Shown here piece after piece: positions 17,874 to 28,193 of a stretch of 64,000 nucleotides of DNA (position 1 is its first letter; each line of letters starts with the position of its first letter). The stretch is from CAWEBF01 sp963807235. Lineage in GTDB: Bacteria > Acidobacteriota > Vicinamibacteria > Vicinamibacterales > UBA2999. The stretch spans positions 620,001-684,000 of the forward strand of contig CAWEBF010000009.1 in assembly GCA_963807235.1 (NCBI GenBank). The letters run 5' to 3'. The notes beneath the pieces are model-generated. The model made no database searches. It had not been told where the DNA came from and worked only from the letters and a program-made list of their open reading frames with translations. The translations under genes were made by a program, and so were the position numbers.

Positions 17874-18371
17874 ATGAAGATGAGTCGTATTCAACGTCGA
17901 ACGGCGTGGTTTGTGAGCGCGATTGCGCTCCTGCTGCAGATATCACCCTCCCTTGCCAGCGGCCCATCTCCTGAAGGACGGCCCCGGCGGGTGAATGAGG
18001 AGATCACCTTCATCAAGTGGATCTCCACCTATCCGGACCTGGACATGGCGGGCTTTGTCGGGGGGGACGCCACGGGCCCGTTCGCGGGGAAGGTGCTCAG
18101 TCTGACGCCGATCTCTGCCGACGAGGTCGAGATCGAAGCGACCTATGAGGCCGGATCCGGCGAGGACGCCTTCGTCGCACACATCAAAGGCAAGCAGAAC
18201 AACCAGAGCCAGACCGCCTCGCTGAACGGCTTCGTCACGAAAGGGCGGCTCAAGGGTGCGCGCGTGCACGTCGAGTACAACGTGATCGTGGCCTGCGGCC
18301 AGGCCGGCGCGGTCATCAACGGGGAGTGCTACATGGGCACGATTCGCATCTTCGGGCGGGTCCCCAGGTAG
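17874..18371 (+). CDS. Secreted protein, unknown
   Basis: 165 residues starting MKMSRIQRRTAWFVSAIALL, with a signal peptide likely cleaved after SLASG. The mature part has FIKWISTYPDLDMAGFVGGD and VLSLTPISADEVEIEATYEA, predicted beta strands, and two cysteines near the end (VACGQAG, GECYMG) that may form a disulfide. It stands alone on the plus strand, divergent from the sigma/kinase pair. A strong hairpin follows the stop. The family is not recognised. Confidence 0.65.
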   Translation: MKMSRIQRRTAWFVSAIALLLQISPSLASGPSPEGRPRRVNEEITFIKWISTYPDLDMAGFVGGDATGPFAGKVLSLTPISADEVEIEATYEAGSGEDAFVAHIKGKQNNQSQTASLNGFVTKGRLKGARVHVEYNVIVACGQAGAVINGECYMGTIRIFGRVPR

Positions 18372-18383
18372 TCTGAGGCAAAG

Positions 18384-18405
18384 GGCGGGCCCGAGAGGGC
18401 CCGCC
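18384..18405. terminator. 9-bp-stem GC hairpin
   Basis: GGCGGGCCC, loop GAGA, GGGCCCGCC, 12 nt after the stop codon at 18371. There is no T-run, and heptad repeats begin 8 nt later. It probably terminates or stabilises the upstream transcript. Confidence 0.6.
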
Positions 18406-18413
18406 ACGACTAA

Positions 18414-18448
18414 CTACGAACCACGAACTACGAACCACGAACTACGAA
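18414..18448. repeat. Heptad repeats, CTACGAA/CCACGAA class, 5 units
   Basis: Alternating CTACGAA and CCACGAA units between the secreted-protein gene and the end of the cytochrome c gene (stop at 18468). Same class as 18967-18994 and, on the other strand, 48961-48988. Confidence 0.9.
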
Positions 18449-18467
18449 CTCCCACCGACAGTCCGCC

Positions 18468-18902
18468 CTAACTGCCCCCGACAGTCCGCAAATACGCGAT
18501 CACATCGGCCGCGTCCTGCGCATTCATCCGGAACCGCGGCATGGGCATGCGCAGCTGGGAGCCGTCTCTCTTGATGGCCCCCTGCGTGAGCAGGCGCGTC
18601 GCTTGTTCGTCGGTGTAGCCGGGTAGACCGGCGATCCGGGGGAAAGCGTTGGGCCAGTCCGCCGGCCACGGCGGACGCATCGGCATCGGCCCGCCCTGAA
18701 ACCGCGTGCCCCCCACGATGTTGCCCGCCTGATCGCGCGACGAGTGGCACTCGCCGCACATCACGACGCGCTCCACCAGGTACCGTCCCCGCTCGACGCT
18801 TCCCCGGCCGGCCGACGGTGCGGCCGGAGCTTGTTGCGCCGAAACGCCGGCAACGCCCACCAGCACGAGCAATGCACACAAGGCCTGGCAATACCTGTTC
18901 AT
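18468..18902 (-). CDS. Periplasmic c-type cytochrome
   Basis: About 144 residues from ATG 18902 (an alternative ATG lies at 18923). The N-terminus has a signal peptide (ALCALLVLVGVAGVSAQQ). The covalent heme motif is CGECH, preceded by GRYLVERVVM as in class I monoheme cytochromes. A late Met-rich segment (RMPMPRFRM) offers the sixth heme ligand, and the C-terminal helix AQDAADVIAYLRTV is typical of the fold. The loop RIAGLPGYTDEQATRLLTQG matches the dehydrogenase-subunit-like type. It is separated from ahcY by a terminator hairpin, so it is probably expressed on its own. Redox partner unknown. Confidence 0.88.
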   Translation of the reverse strand: MNRYCQALCALLVLVGVAGVSAQQAPAAPSAGRGSVERGRYLVERVVMCGECHSSRDQAGNIVGGTRFQGGPMPMRPPWPADWPNAFPRIAGLPGYTDEQATRLLTQGAIKRDGSQLRMPMPRFRMNAQDAADVIAYLRTVGGS

Positions 18903-18933
18903 CGAGGCCCCAACGCCACTCATTATGAAGAAA

Positions 18934-18961
18934 AACGGGCTGGCCGTGAGGCCAGCCCGTT
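18934..18961 (-). terminator. Rho-independent terminator of ahcY
   Basis: A 12-bp stem, AACGGGCTGGCC with GGCCAGCCCGTT, around loop GTGA; reading the minus strand it is followed by TTTTTCTT. A related hairpin with compensatory stem changes follows the glutamine synthetase gene (31191-31218). Confidence 0.85.
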
Positions 18962-18966
18962 CAGAA

Positions 18967-18994
18967 CTACGAACTACGAACCACGAACCACGAA
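18967..18994. repeat. Heptad repeats, CTACGAA/CCACGAA class, 4 units
   Basis: Four units end exactly at the ahcY stop codon (CTA, 18995-18997). The stop codon itself looks like the start of a fifth unit. Confidence 0.9.
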
Positions 18995-20492
<1,498 letters not shown>

Positions 20493-20510
20493 CTGCTCTT
20501 CTCCCTCGAA

Positions 20511-20534
20511 GGGGCCAGCGTCGCCGCCGGCCCC
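20511..20534 (-). promoter_or_regulatory. Hairpin in the ahcY leader
   Basis: GGGGCC pairs with GGCCCC across a 12-nt loop between the upstream stop (20538) and the ahcY ribosome site (GGGAGAAG). It could attenuate or separate translation of the two genes. The 45-nt gap is too short, and lacks the conserved core, for an SAH riboswitch. Confidence 0.45.
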
Positions 20535-20537
20535 GTG

Positions 20538-21485
20538 TTACGCCGATTGCTCCTGCTTGACGCCCACCGCCGCGAACAGAGCCGGCCCGTTCGCCGCGCG
20601 ATCGGCTGGAATCATGCGGGCCCGCACCTGACCGAAGCCCGCCCCCGTCAACACCCGCGTGATCTGTTTCTCCGAGAACCCGAGCCACACGTGGCCCATC
20701 TGCTGCTGATACTCCTGGTGCTCGTGCGGCAGCATGTCCACCACCAGCACGCGTCCGCCAGGGCGCACCACCCGGCTCACCTCCGTCAGCGCGCGCGCCG
20801 GATCCGCCGCGTAGTGAAGGACGAGCGACAGCACCGCCGCGTCCAGCTCGCCGTCGCCGAGCGGGAGGCTTTCCAGTTCGCCCCGGCGCAGCTGCACGTT
20901 GGCCATCCCGTCGAGGCGCGTGCGCGCCGCGGCCAACATGTCTTCGGAACCGTCCACCGCCACGACCTTCCGGACATACGGCGCCAGCGTCTCGGCGAGC
21001 TGCCCCGTGCCGCAGCCCAAATCGCCGACGACGAGCGACTGGTCGATGAGGCCCAGTATTCCCCAGACGAAGAACGTCTCGCCGAAGAGATCACCCCGGA
21101 TCCGATCCCACTCGGCCGCCGCCGTGGCGAAGAAGCGCTGCGACGTGGCGCGGCGGCCCTTGATGACGGCCGCAAGGCGCCGCTCGTCCTGCCCCGCCGC
21201 CGACGTACCCTGCACCTGTTCGCGGATGAGCGGCCACAACTGCCGCGCGCCCGGGTCGAGGTCGTCGAGCACCATGCTGTAGAAGCGGCTGGTACCGTCG
21301 CGACGCGACGTCACCCAGTCGTCCTCCGCCAGCGTCTTCAGGTGGCGGCTGACGCTCGACTGGGGCATCTGGAGCACCGTGCACAGCTCCGACACGGTCA
21401 GCTCATGACGCTCGAGCAGGAGCAGCATGCGGCACCGGGTCTGGTCCGACAGGGCCGTCATGTGTTCCAGGATGGGCGCGGTCAT
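20538..21485 (-). CDS. ArsR-type regulator fused to a SAM-binding methyltransferase domain
   Basis: A winged-helix N-terminus (CRMLLLLERHELTVSELCTVL followed by PQSSVSRHLKTL) joined to a class I methyltransferase-fold domain with the SAM loop VVGDLGCGTGQLAETLAP and downstream VDGSEDMLAAAR, VLSLVLHYAADP and VVRPGGRVLVVDM. No metal-binding cysteines of classic ArsR sensors are evident, so SAM or SAH is the likely ligand. The same architecture beside ahcY is known for SahR-type regulators of the methionine cycle; a matching role is inferred. ATG 21485 is the natural start (MTAPILEHMTALSDQTR), but 17 further codons are open upstream. Operator-like repeats overlap the start. The frame is intact. 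Confidence 0.88.
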   Translation of the reverse strand: MTAPILEHMTALSDQTRCRMLLLLERHELTVSELCTVLQMPQSSVSRHLKTLAEDDWVTSRRDGTSRFYSMVLDDLDPGARQLWPLIREQVQGTSAAGQDERRLAAVIKGRRATSQRFFATAAAEWDRIRGDLFGETFFVWGILGLIDQSLVVGDLGCGTGQLAETLAPYVRKVVAVDGSEDMLAAARTRLDGMANVQLRRGELESLPLGDGELDAAVLSLVLHYAADPARALTEVSRVVRPGGRVLVVDMLPHEHQEYQQQMGHVWLGFSEKQITRVLTGAGFGQVRARMIPADRAANGPALFAAVGVKQEQSA

Positions 21486-21518
21486 ATATCCGTATATCCG
21501 GATTAAATCATATTTCCG
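21484..21518. promoter_or_regulatory. AT-rich operator-like repeats at the ArsR/ahcY promoter
   Basis: TATATCCG is repeated in tandem (21485-21500), the second unit continuing into the 8-bp palindrome ATCCGGAT, then TATTTCCG at 21511-21518. This AT-rich island in ~68% GC surroundings lies over the regulator's start codon and is a good autoregulatory site candidate. Its identity with a known motif was not checked. Confidence 0.5.
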
Positions 21519-21568
21519 CCAGGGCCCCGCCGTCAAGCCCCGGTTTTCGGCGCAATCAACGGATCAGC

Positions 21569-23416
21569 TCACCCGGCCCCCAATTCCTGCTCGAGCCGGG
21601 CCACCAGCGCGTCCAGCTCCGTGGCGACAGCCTGCACCGTGTCCGGCTGGCCCAGATCCACGCCCGCCTGCGACAGAAGCCGCATCGGGAAGTCGCTGCC
21701 GCCGGCCCGCAGCAGCGACAGGTAACGCTCGACGCCGTCCGCAGCCACGGCCGTGCTCGCGGAGCGGATGTCCTGCATCAGCCGCGCGGTGGTCGCGAAG
21801 CAGGTGGCGTACTGATAGACGTAGTAGGGCGAGCCGAAGAAGTGTGGAATGCGCGCCCACGTATGGCGCGCCAGCGGGTCGTGATCCACGGCGTCGCCAT
21901 AGTAGTCGCGCAGCAGTCCCTCGTAGATGGCGTTCAGCGCCTCGGCGGTCACCGGCTCATCGGCCTCGACCAGCCGATGGGCCTGCAGCTCGAAGTCCGC
22001 GAACATCACCTGGGTGTAGAACGTGCCGGCGATGCTGTCCACGGCGTGTTGCAGCAGCACCGCACGCTCCTCGCGGCTCCGCGCCCGCGTCAGCATCAGG
22101 TCCAGGAACAGCGCCTCGTTCAGCGTGGACGGCACCTCGGCGACGAAGATGGTGTAGCCGGCGTACACGAACGGCTGGGAGCGGTGCGCCAGCAGCGTGT
22201 GCATCGAATGGCCCATCTCGTGGGCCAACGTGAACACCGCATCCAGCGTTTCGTTGAAGTTCAGCAGCATGTAGGGGTGCGTGCCGTAGACCGGCGCCGA
22301 GTACGCCCCGCTCCGCTTGCCCGTGTTCTCGAAGACGTCGATCCACCGCTCGCGGAACGCCGCGCGCACGTGGGATTGATACTCGGCGCCGAGCGGCGCC
22401 ACGGATTCGATGATCAGCTCCCCCACCTCGTCGTAGGGGTACCGCGCGTCGTGCCGGGCCAGCGGCACGAACAGGTCGTGCAGCTTGTAGGTGTCCACCC
22501 CCAGCACGCGCCGGCGCAGCCGGTGGTAGCGGCGCAGCGGTTCCACGCCGGCCTTGGTCACGCGAATCAGGTTCTCGACGACCGATGACGGGATGTCGTT
22601 GCCGTGCAGCGCGGCATCGAGGGTCGTGGCGTACCCGCGGGCGCGCGCATGGAACCAGTCCCGCTGCAGCACGCCGTTGTACATCGCCGCATACGTGTTC
22701 TGGTTGTCGGCGTACGCCTGGTGGAATGCCGTGTAGGCGGCGGCGCGGTCCTCCTGCCGCCGGTTGGTCTCGAGGATCGCCCGGTACTGCCCGTAGGTCA
22801 GCGTGATCGACTCCCCCGTGCTGATCGTGATGGTCGGAAACTTGCGATCCGCCGTCGTCAGCGCCGAATAGCTGTCGCCCGGCGCGCTGTTGAAGCGGCT
22901 GGCGTACGAGAGCAGCCGCTCGCCCGGCTCGTCCAGCACGTGCTCCTGCTCGTGGAACAGCGACTCGATGGCGAAGCGGTACACCGCCAGGGCGTCGTCG
23001 GCTTCCATCCACTGCCGGATCGTCTGGAGCGGGATGGCCAGCACTTCCGGGTTGAACCACGCGCTGGCCTGCTGCTGGCGGGCGAACACGATCTGGACCT
23101 GCTGCCGCTTGGCGTTCGCGTCGTTGTCGCGCTGGTCTTCGTCGTAGTGGAGCGCCGCGTAGTACCACACCCGGTAACTCAGCGCACCCACTTCGTCCAT
23201 CGCGCGCAGCGCAGCCAGGAGATCCGAGGGGCCGTTGGCCAGCGTGCCGCGCAGCCGCGCAAACCCCTCGATCGCCTCTTCGAGCCGGCGATACGCCCGG
23301 CCCCAGTCGTCCCAGTCCTGGCAAATGGAGGACAAGTCCCAGCGGTAGCGCTCGGGGATCCCGTCCCGCGACGGCGACTCCCCTGTCGGCGGTCGAAATG
23401 TCTCGAGATCTGGCAA
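21569..23416 (-). CDS. pepF: Oligoendopeptidase F (M3 zinc peptidase)
   Basis: Cytosolic metallopeptidase that degrades oligopeptides. The intact 615-residue protein carries the M3 zinc motif in TLAHEMGHSMHTLLAH, with the third ligand expected at the downstream Glu in FVAEVPSTLNEALF. It also shows YGTHPYMLLNFNETLDAVFT just before the motif and the C-terminal RIPHFFGSPYYVYQYATCFA, which in PepF includes substrate-contact Tyr residues. The start (MPDLETFRPP) lies 3 nt after the thrC stop, indicating an operon thioesterase-thrC-pepF. No signal peptide. The family assignment is secure. Confidence 0.95.
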   Translation of the reverse strand: MPDLETFRPPTGESPSRDGIPERYRWDLSSICQDWDDWGRAYRRLEEAIEGFARLRGTLANGPSDLLAALRAMDEVGALSYRVWYYAALHYDEDQRDNDANAKRQQVQIVFARQQQASAWFNPEVLAIPLQTIRQWMEADDALAVYRFAIESLFHEQEHVLDEPGERLLSYASRFNSAPGDSYSALTTADRKFPTITISTGESITLTYGQYRAILETNRRQEDRAAAYTAFHQAYADNQNTYAAMYNGVLQRDWFHARARGYATTLDAALHGNDIPSSVVENLIRVTKAGVEPLRRYHRLRRRVLGVDTYKLHDLFVPLARHDARYPYDEVGELIIESVAPLGAEYQSHVRAAFRERWIDVFENTGKRSGAYSAPVYGTHPYMLLNFNETLDAVFTLAHEMGHSMHTLLAHRSQPFVYAGYTIFVAEVPSTLNEALFLDLMLTRARSREERAVLLQHAVDSIAGTFYTQVMFADFELQAHRLVEADEPVTAEALNAIYEGLLRDYYGDAVDHDPLARHTWARIPHFFGSPYYVYQYATCFATTARLMQDIRSASTAVAADGVERYLSLLRAGGSDFPMRLLSQAGVDLGQPDTVQAVATELDALVARLEQELGAG

Positions 23417-23419
23417 GGC

Positions 23420-24711
23420 TCAGTTCCTCAACAGCGCGTGAAGCGCCGCATAGTCGGCGGGAAGGGACAGGGCGTGCCGCGGGCGCTTCACCGCCTCAGC
23501 CAGCGCGTCCGGCAGCGGCACGGGCCGGCCGATCGCCGGCTCGACCACCTCGCGGAACTTGGCAGGGTGGGCGGTGGCGAGAAACACCCCCTGCGGCCCG
23601 TGGGCCAGCGTGCGCCAGGGCGTCGTTGATCGCAAGCCACCCGATGGCGCCATGTGGGTCGAGCACGTAGCCGTGGCGGCGGGAGACGTCGCCGATAGCC
23701 TCCACGACCTGTGCGTCGGTGTATGCCACGCCCGAGACGTCGCGCCGCAGCGCGTCGAGCGAGCCGCCGTACATCGCCTTTATGCGCTCGAAATTGCTGG
23801 GCGCGCCCACGTCCATCGCATTGGCGACGGTCCTGATCGACTCTCTGGGCTGATACTGTGCCGGTCCGCAAATAGGCCGGCACCGCGTCGTTGACGTTCG
23901 TCGCCGCCACGAACTTCGCGATCGGCAACCCGATGCGCCTGGCCATCAAGCCCGCGGTCAGATTGCCGAAGTTGCCGCTGGGGACGGCCACGACGGGCCC
24001 ATCGCCTTCACCGCGCAGCCCGGCCAGCAGGAAGTAGTAGAAGACCTGCGGGAGCAGCCGGCCCAGGTTGATCGAGTTGGCCGGGGTCAGCCACACGTGC
24101 CGCCGCAGCTCGTCGTCGGCAAACGCCTGCTTGACCAGGCGCTGGCAGTCGTCGAACGTGCCGCCGACCGAAATGGCCTGGACGTTGTCGCCCATCGAGG
24201 CCATCTGCGCCTCCTGCACGTCGCTGACCTGGCCCGCGGGATACAGCACGAACACTCGCGTGTCGGGCACCCGGTGAAAGGCCTGGGCGACGGCACTGCC
24301 CGTGTCGCCGGAGGTCGCGACCAGGATCGTCAACGGCGTGCCATCGGTGAAGTGGTGCAGCAACCGCGCCTGCACCCGCGCCCCGACGTCCTTGAACGCC
24401 AGCGTGGGGCCGTGAAACAGCTCCAGCGCCCACACGCGGTCCGTGACCGGCACGAGCGGCACCGGGAAGTCCAGCGCGTCACGCACCAGCGGCTCGAGCT
24501 GCGCGGGCGTGATCTCGTCCTTCAGCAGATGGGCCCCGATGCGGGTGGCCACCTCCACGACGCCGGCCCCGCGCAAGGAGTCCAGTGTGCCGGCCGCCAG
24601 CGGCTCGAAGCGCTCGGGCATGTACAGGCCGCCGTCGGGCGCCGTCCCGGCAAAGAGCGCGTCCACGAAGGAAATGGGCGGCGATTCGCCCCGGCTGCTG
24701 ACCCAGTGCAT
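23420..24711 (-). CDS. thrC: Threonine synthase (two frameshifts)
   Basis: PLP enzyme converting O-phosphohomoserine to threonine. Visible are MHWVSSRGESPPISFVDALF, GLYMPERF, the PLP-Lys motif HGPTLAFKDVGAR, VATSGDTGSAVAQAF, NSINLGRLLPQ and PSGNFGNLTAGL, then NAMDVGAPSNFERI in a second frame and HGPQGVFLATAHPAKF in a third. One surplus base near 23855-23862 and one in GGG at 23618-23620 explain the breaks; removing both gives 429 residues, the right length for the short-type synthase. Lies 11 nt after the thioesterase gene and 3 nt before pepF. asd is elsewhere in the window. Confidence 0.93.
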
Positions 24712-24722
24712 CCGCGCCGCCT

Positions 24723-25130
24723 TCAGGTTGTCCTGCTCGCCGGGTCCGGCTCCGGGTGGACCGGGACCGGCCGCCCATCCGCGCCCACGGCCACCAGCAC
24801 CACCTCGGCCGCGGTCACCGGGATCGAGACGCTCGGCCCTGGCCCGACGGCGGCCCGCTCCGCCTCGACTGACACCCGCACCGTGACCGACGTCCGTCCG
24901 ACGCGCACGGTCTCGGCGTAGAAGCTCACCAGGTCGCCTACCAGGACAGGTTCGTGGAATTCCACGGCGTGCATCGCTCGTGTGACGTAGCGGTGGGCCG
25001 CCACGCGTTGTGCCTGGACCGCCGACGCCAGGTCGATGTGCGACAGAATCACGCCGCCAAAGATGGTGCCGTAGGCGTTGGTGTCCTTGGGGAGCAGGAG
25101 CACGCGGATGGCTGGTTCCCGAACGGGCAT
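24723..25130 (-). CDS. Acyl-CoA thioesterase, hotdog fold (YciA/BACH type)
   Basis: Hydrolyses acyl-CoAs to free acids and CoA. The 135-residue intact protein has the hotdog core: LPKDTNAYGTIFGGVILSHID, with the conserved Asn and the helix carrying the catalytic Asp, then VTRAMHAVEFHEPVLVGDLV and FYAETVRVGRTSVTVRVSVE. The C-terminus is variable and Pro-rich. First gene of a probable operon with thrC and pepF, divergent from speA across 86 nt. Chain-length preference cannot be read from sequence. Confidence 0.88.
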   Translation of the reverse strand: MPVREPAIRVLLLPKDTNAYGTIFGGVILSHIDLASAVQAQRVAAHRYVTRAMHAVEFHEPVLVGDLVSFYAETVRVGRTSVTVRVSVEAERAAVGPGPSVSIPVTAAEVVLVAVGADGRPVPVHPEPDPASRTT

Positions 25131-25183
25131 CGCAACTCGTTATTCTGGCCCATCGCCAGCCGCCGTGTCATTTTGTCGTTGAG

Positions 25184-25209
25184 CAATCGTGATGTGACGC
25201 TTACGATTG
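25184..25209. promoter_or_regulatory. Inverted repeat upstream of speA
   Basis: CAATCGT (25184-25190) and ACGATTG (25203-25209) with a 12-nt spacer, ending 7 nt before the speA ATG, in the 86-nt region shared with the divergent thioesterase gene. Position and size suit a dimeric regulator or the leader of speA. No good Shine-Dalgarno sequence is present. Confidence 0.45.
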
Positions 25210-25216
25210 GTTAAAC

Positions 25217-27166
<1,950 letters not shown>

Positions 27167-27176
27167 GACCCTCCAA

Positions 27177-27242
27177 GTCACAATTCACAATTCAAAGTTC
27201 ACAAACCGCAGGACCTGAGCCTGAAGCCCGAGGCCTGGAGCC
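27177..27242. repeat. Two heptad-repeat classes side by side
   Basis: Four TTCACAA-class units (27177-27204) are followed 10 nt later by four units ending in GCC (CTGAGCC, TGAAGCC, CGAGGCC, TGGAGCC; 27215-27242). The second block ends exactly at the CTA stop codon (27243-27245) of the next minus-strand gene. Confidence 0.85.
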
Positions 27243-28169
27243 CTACCGCAACGCCGCCGTGAGGTCGTAGCCAGCCACGCGGTTCTCGAACAGAAACGGC
27301 ACGACGGCGGTGCGCGAGGCAGGCACATAGCCGAAGTCGGCGCCACCGGCGGTGAACTTCGCCAGCACTCGCACGGCACCTGAGGGCGCTACGTGCAGAA
27401 GCCGCTGGCCGATCACGTCGGTCACCAGCAGCCCGCCCTTGCCGTCCGGCTCGATCCCGTCGATCCCACCCACCGGCTCGGCCGTCAACGTCGTGCGGGC
27501 CTTGGTGCGCAGGTCGAACGCGAAGAGATGGCCCGACGGCGGCGGTCCCTGACCCCGGCCCCGGCCCTGCCCTGGCTGCGGCGCGGGGCCGATCGAGCCA
27601 AGAATCAGGCGTCCCCCGTCCACCAGCAGGCCGTTCGGCTGCTCCACGACGTCGGCGCCCTCCACGAAGACCGACGACTTTCCGTCGCGGACCTGGTACA
27701 CGCGCAGCGTGGTCGAGTCCGAAACGTAGACGGTGCCGTCGGGCGCCGTGGCCAGATCGTTCAGGAACTGCGCGCCCTCGATCTTGACGCGCTGGGTGAT
27801 GCGCGCGCTGGCGACGTCGATCGCCACTACCTCGTCGATGTCGGACACCCACAGCACGCTGCCGACGCTGCGCAGGCCTTTCGGCGCGTTCAGTCCGGTG
27901 ACCCACTTCGCGCTGACGACCTTGCCGTCAGGAGTCAGGCGGGAGATGTACCCGTTGCCGTCGCGATCGAGGATCTGCCCGTTGATCGACGAGACGAACA
28001 CCGCCTTCGACGCCGCGTCGTAATAGGCGCTTTCGGGCGCGGCGAAATCGCCAGTGAGGTTCCACAGCGGCGGCAGCACGGGCCCGTCCGCCGGCGCCTG
28101 CGCCGCCGGATGTGACGCAGTCACAATGGACACGGCCAGCGCCATCACGCCGAACACAACACGGATCAT
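27243..28169 (-). CDS. Secreted SMP-30/gluconolactonase-like beta-propeller
   Basis: 308 residues, intact. A signal peptide (VVFGVMALAVSIVTASHPAAQA) is followed by a six-bladed-propeller pattern: NLTGDFAAPESAYYDAASKAVFVSS, NGYISRLTPDGKVVSA, LNAPKGLRSVGSVLWVSDID, FLNDLATAPDGTVYVSDS, GIDGIEPDGKGGLLVTDV. The repeated N/D-G-x-VYVSD segments are those of the SGL/NHL superfamily that binds Ca2+ and hydrolyses lactones or binds ligands. A Gly/Pro/Gln insert lies in the middle. Enzymatic activity is not assured. It is 24 nt downstream of the DUF349 gene. Confidence 0.78.
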   Translation of the reverse strand: MIRVVFGVMALAVSIVTASHPAAQAPADGPVLPPLWNLTGDFAAPESAYYDAASKAVFVSSINGQILDRDGNGYISRLTPDGKVVSAKWVTGLNAPKGLRSVGSVLWVSDIDEVVAIDVASARITQRVKIEGAQFLNDLATAPDGTVYVSDSTTLRVYQVRDGKSSVFVEGADVVEQPNGLLVDGGRLILGSIGPAPQPGQGRGRGQGPPPSGHLFAFDLRTKARTTLTAEPVGGIDGIEPDGKGGLLVTDVIGQRLLHVAPSGAVRVLAKFTAGGADFGYVPASRTAVVPFLFENRVAGYDLTAALR

Positions 28170-28193
28170 TGGAAACTCCTTGGGCGGGTGCGG

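Noticed and set aside
18414..18448. CRISPR array
   Set aside because: Unit length is 7 bp with no spacers.
20493..20537. SAH riboswitch upstream of ahcY
   Set aside because: The gap is only 45 nt and has just a simple GC hairpin; the conserved pseudoknotted core does not fit.
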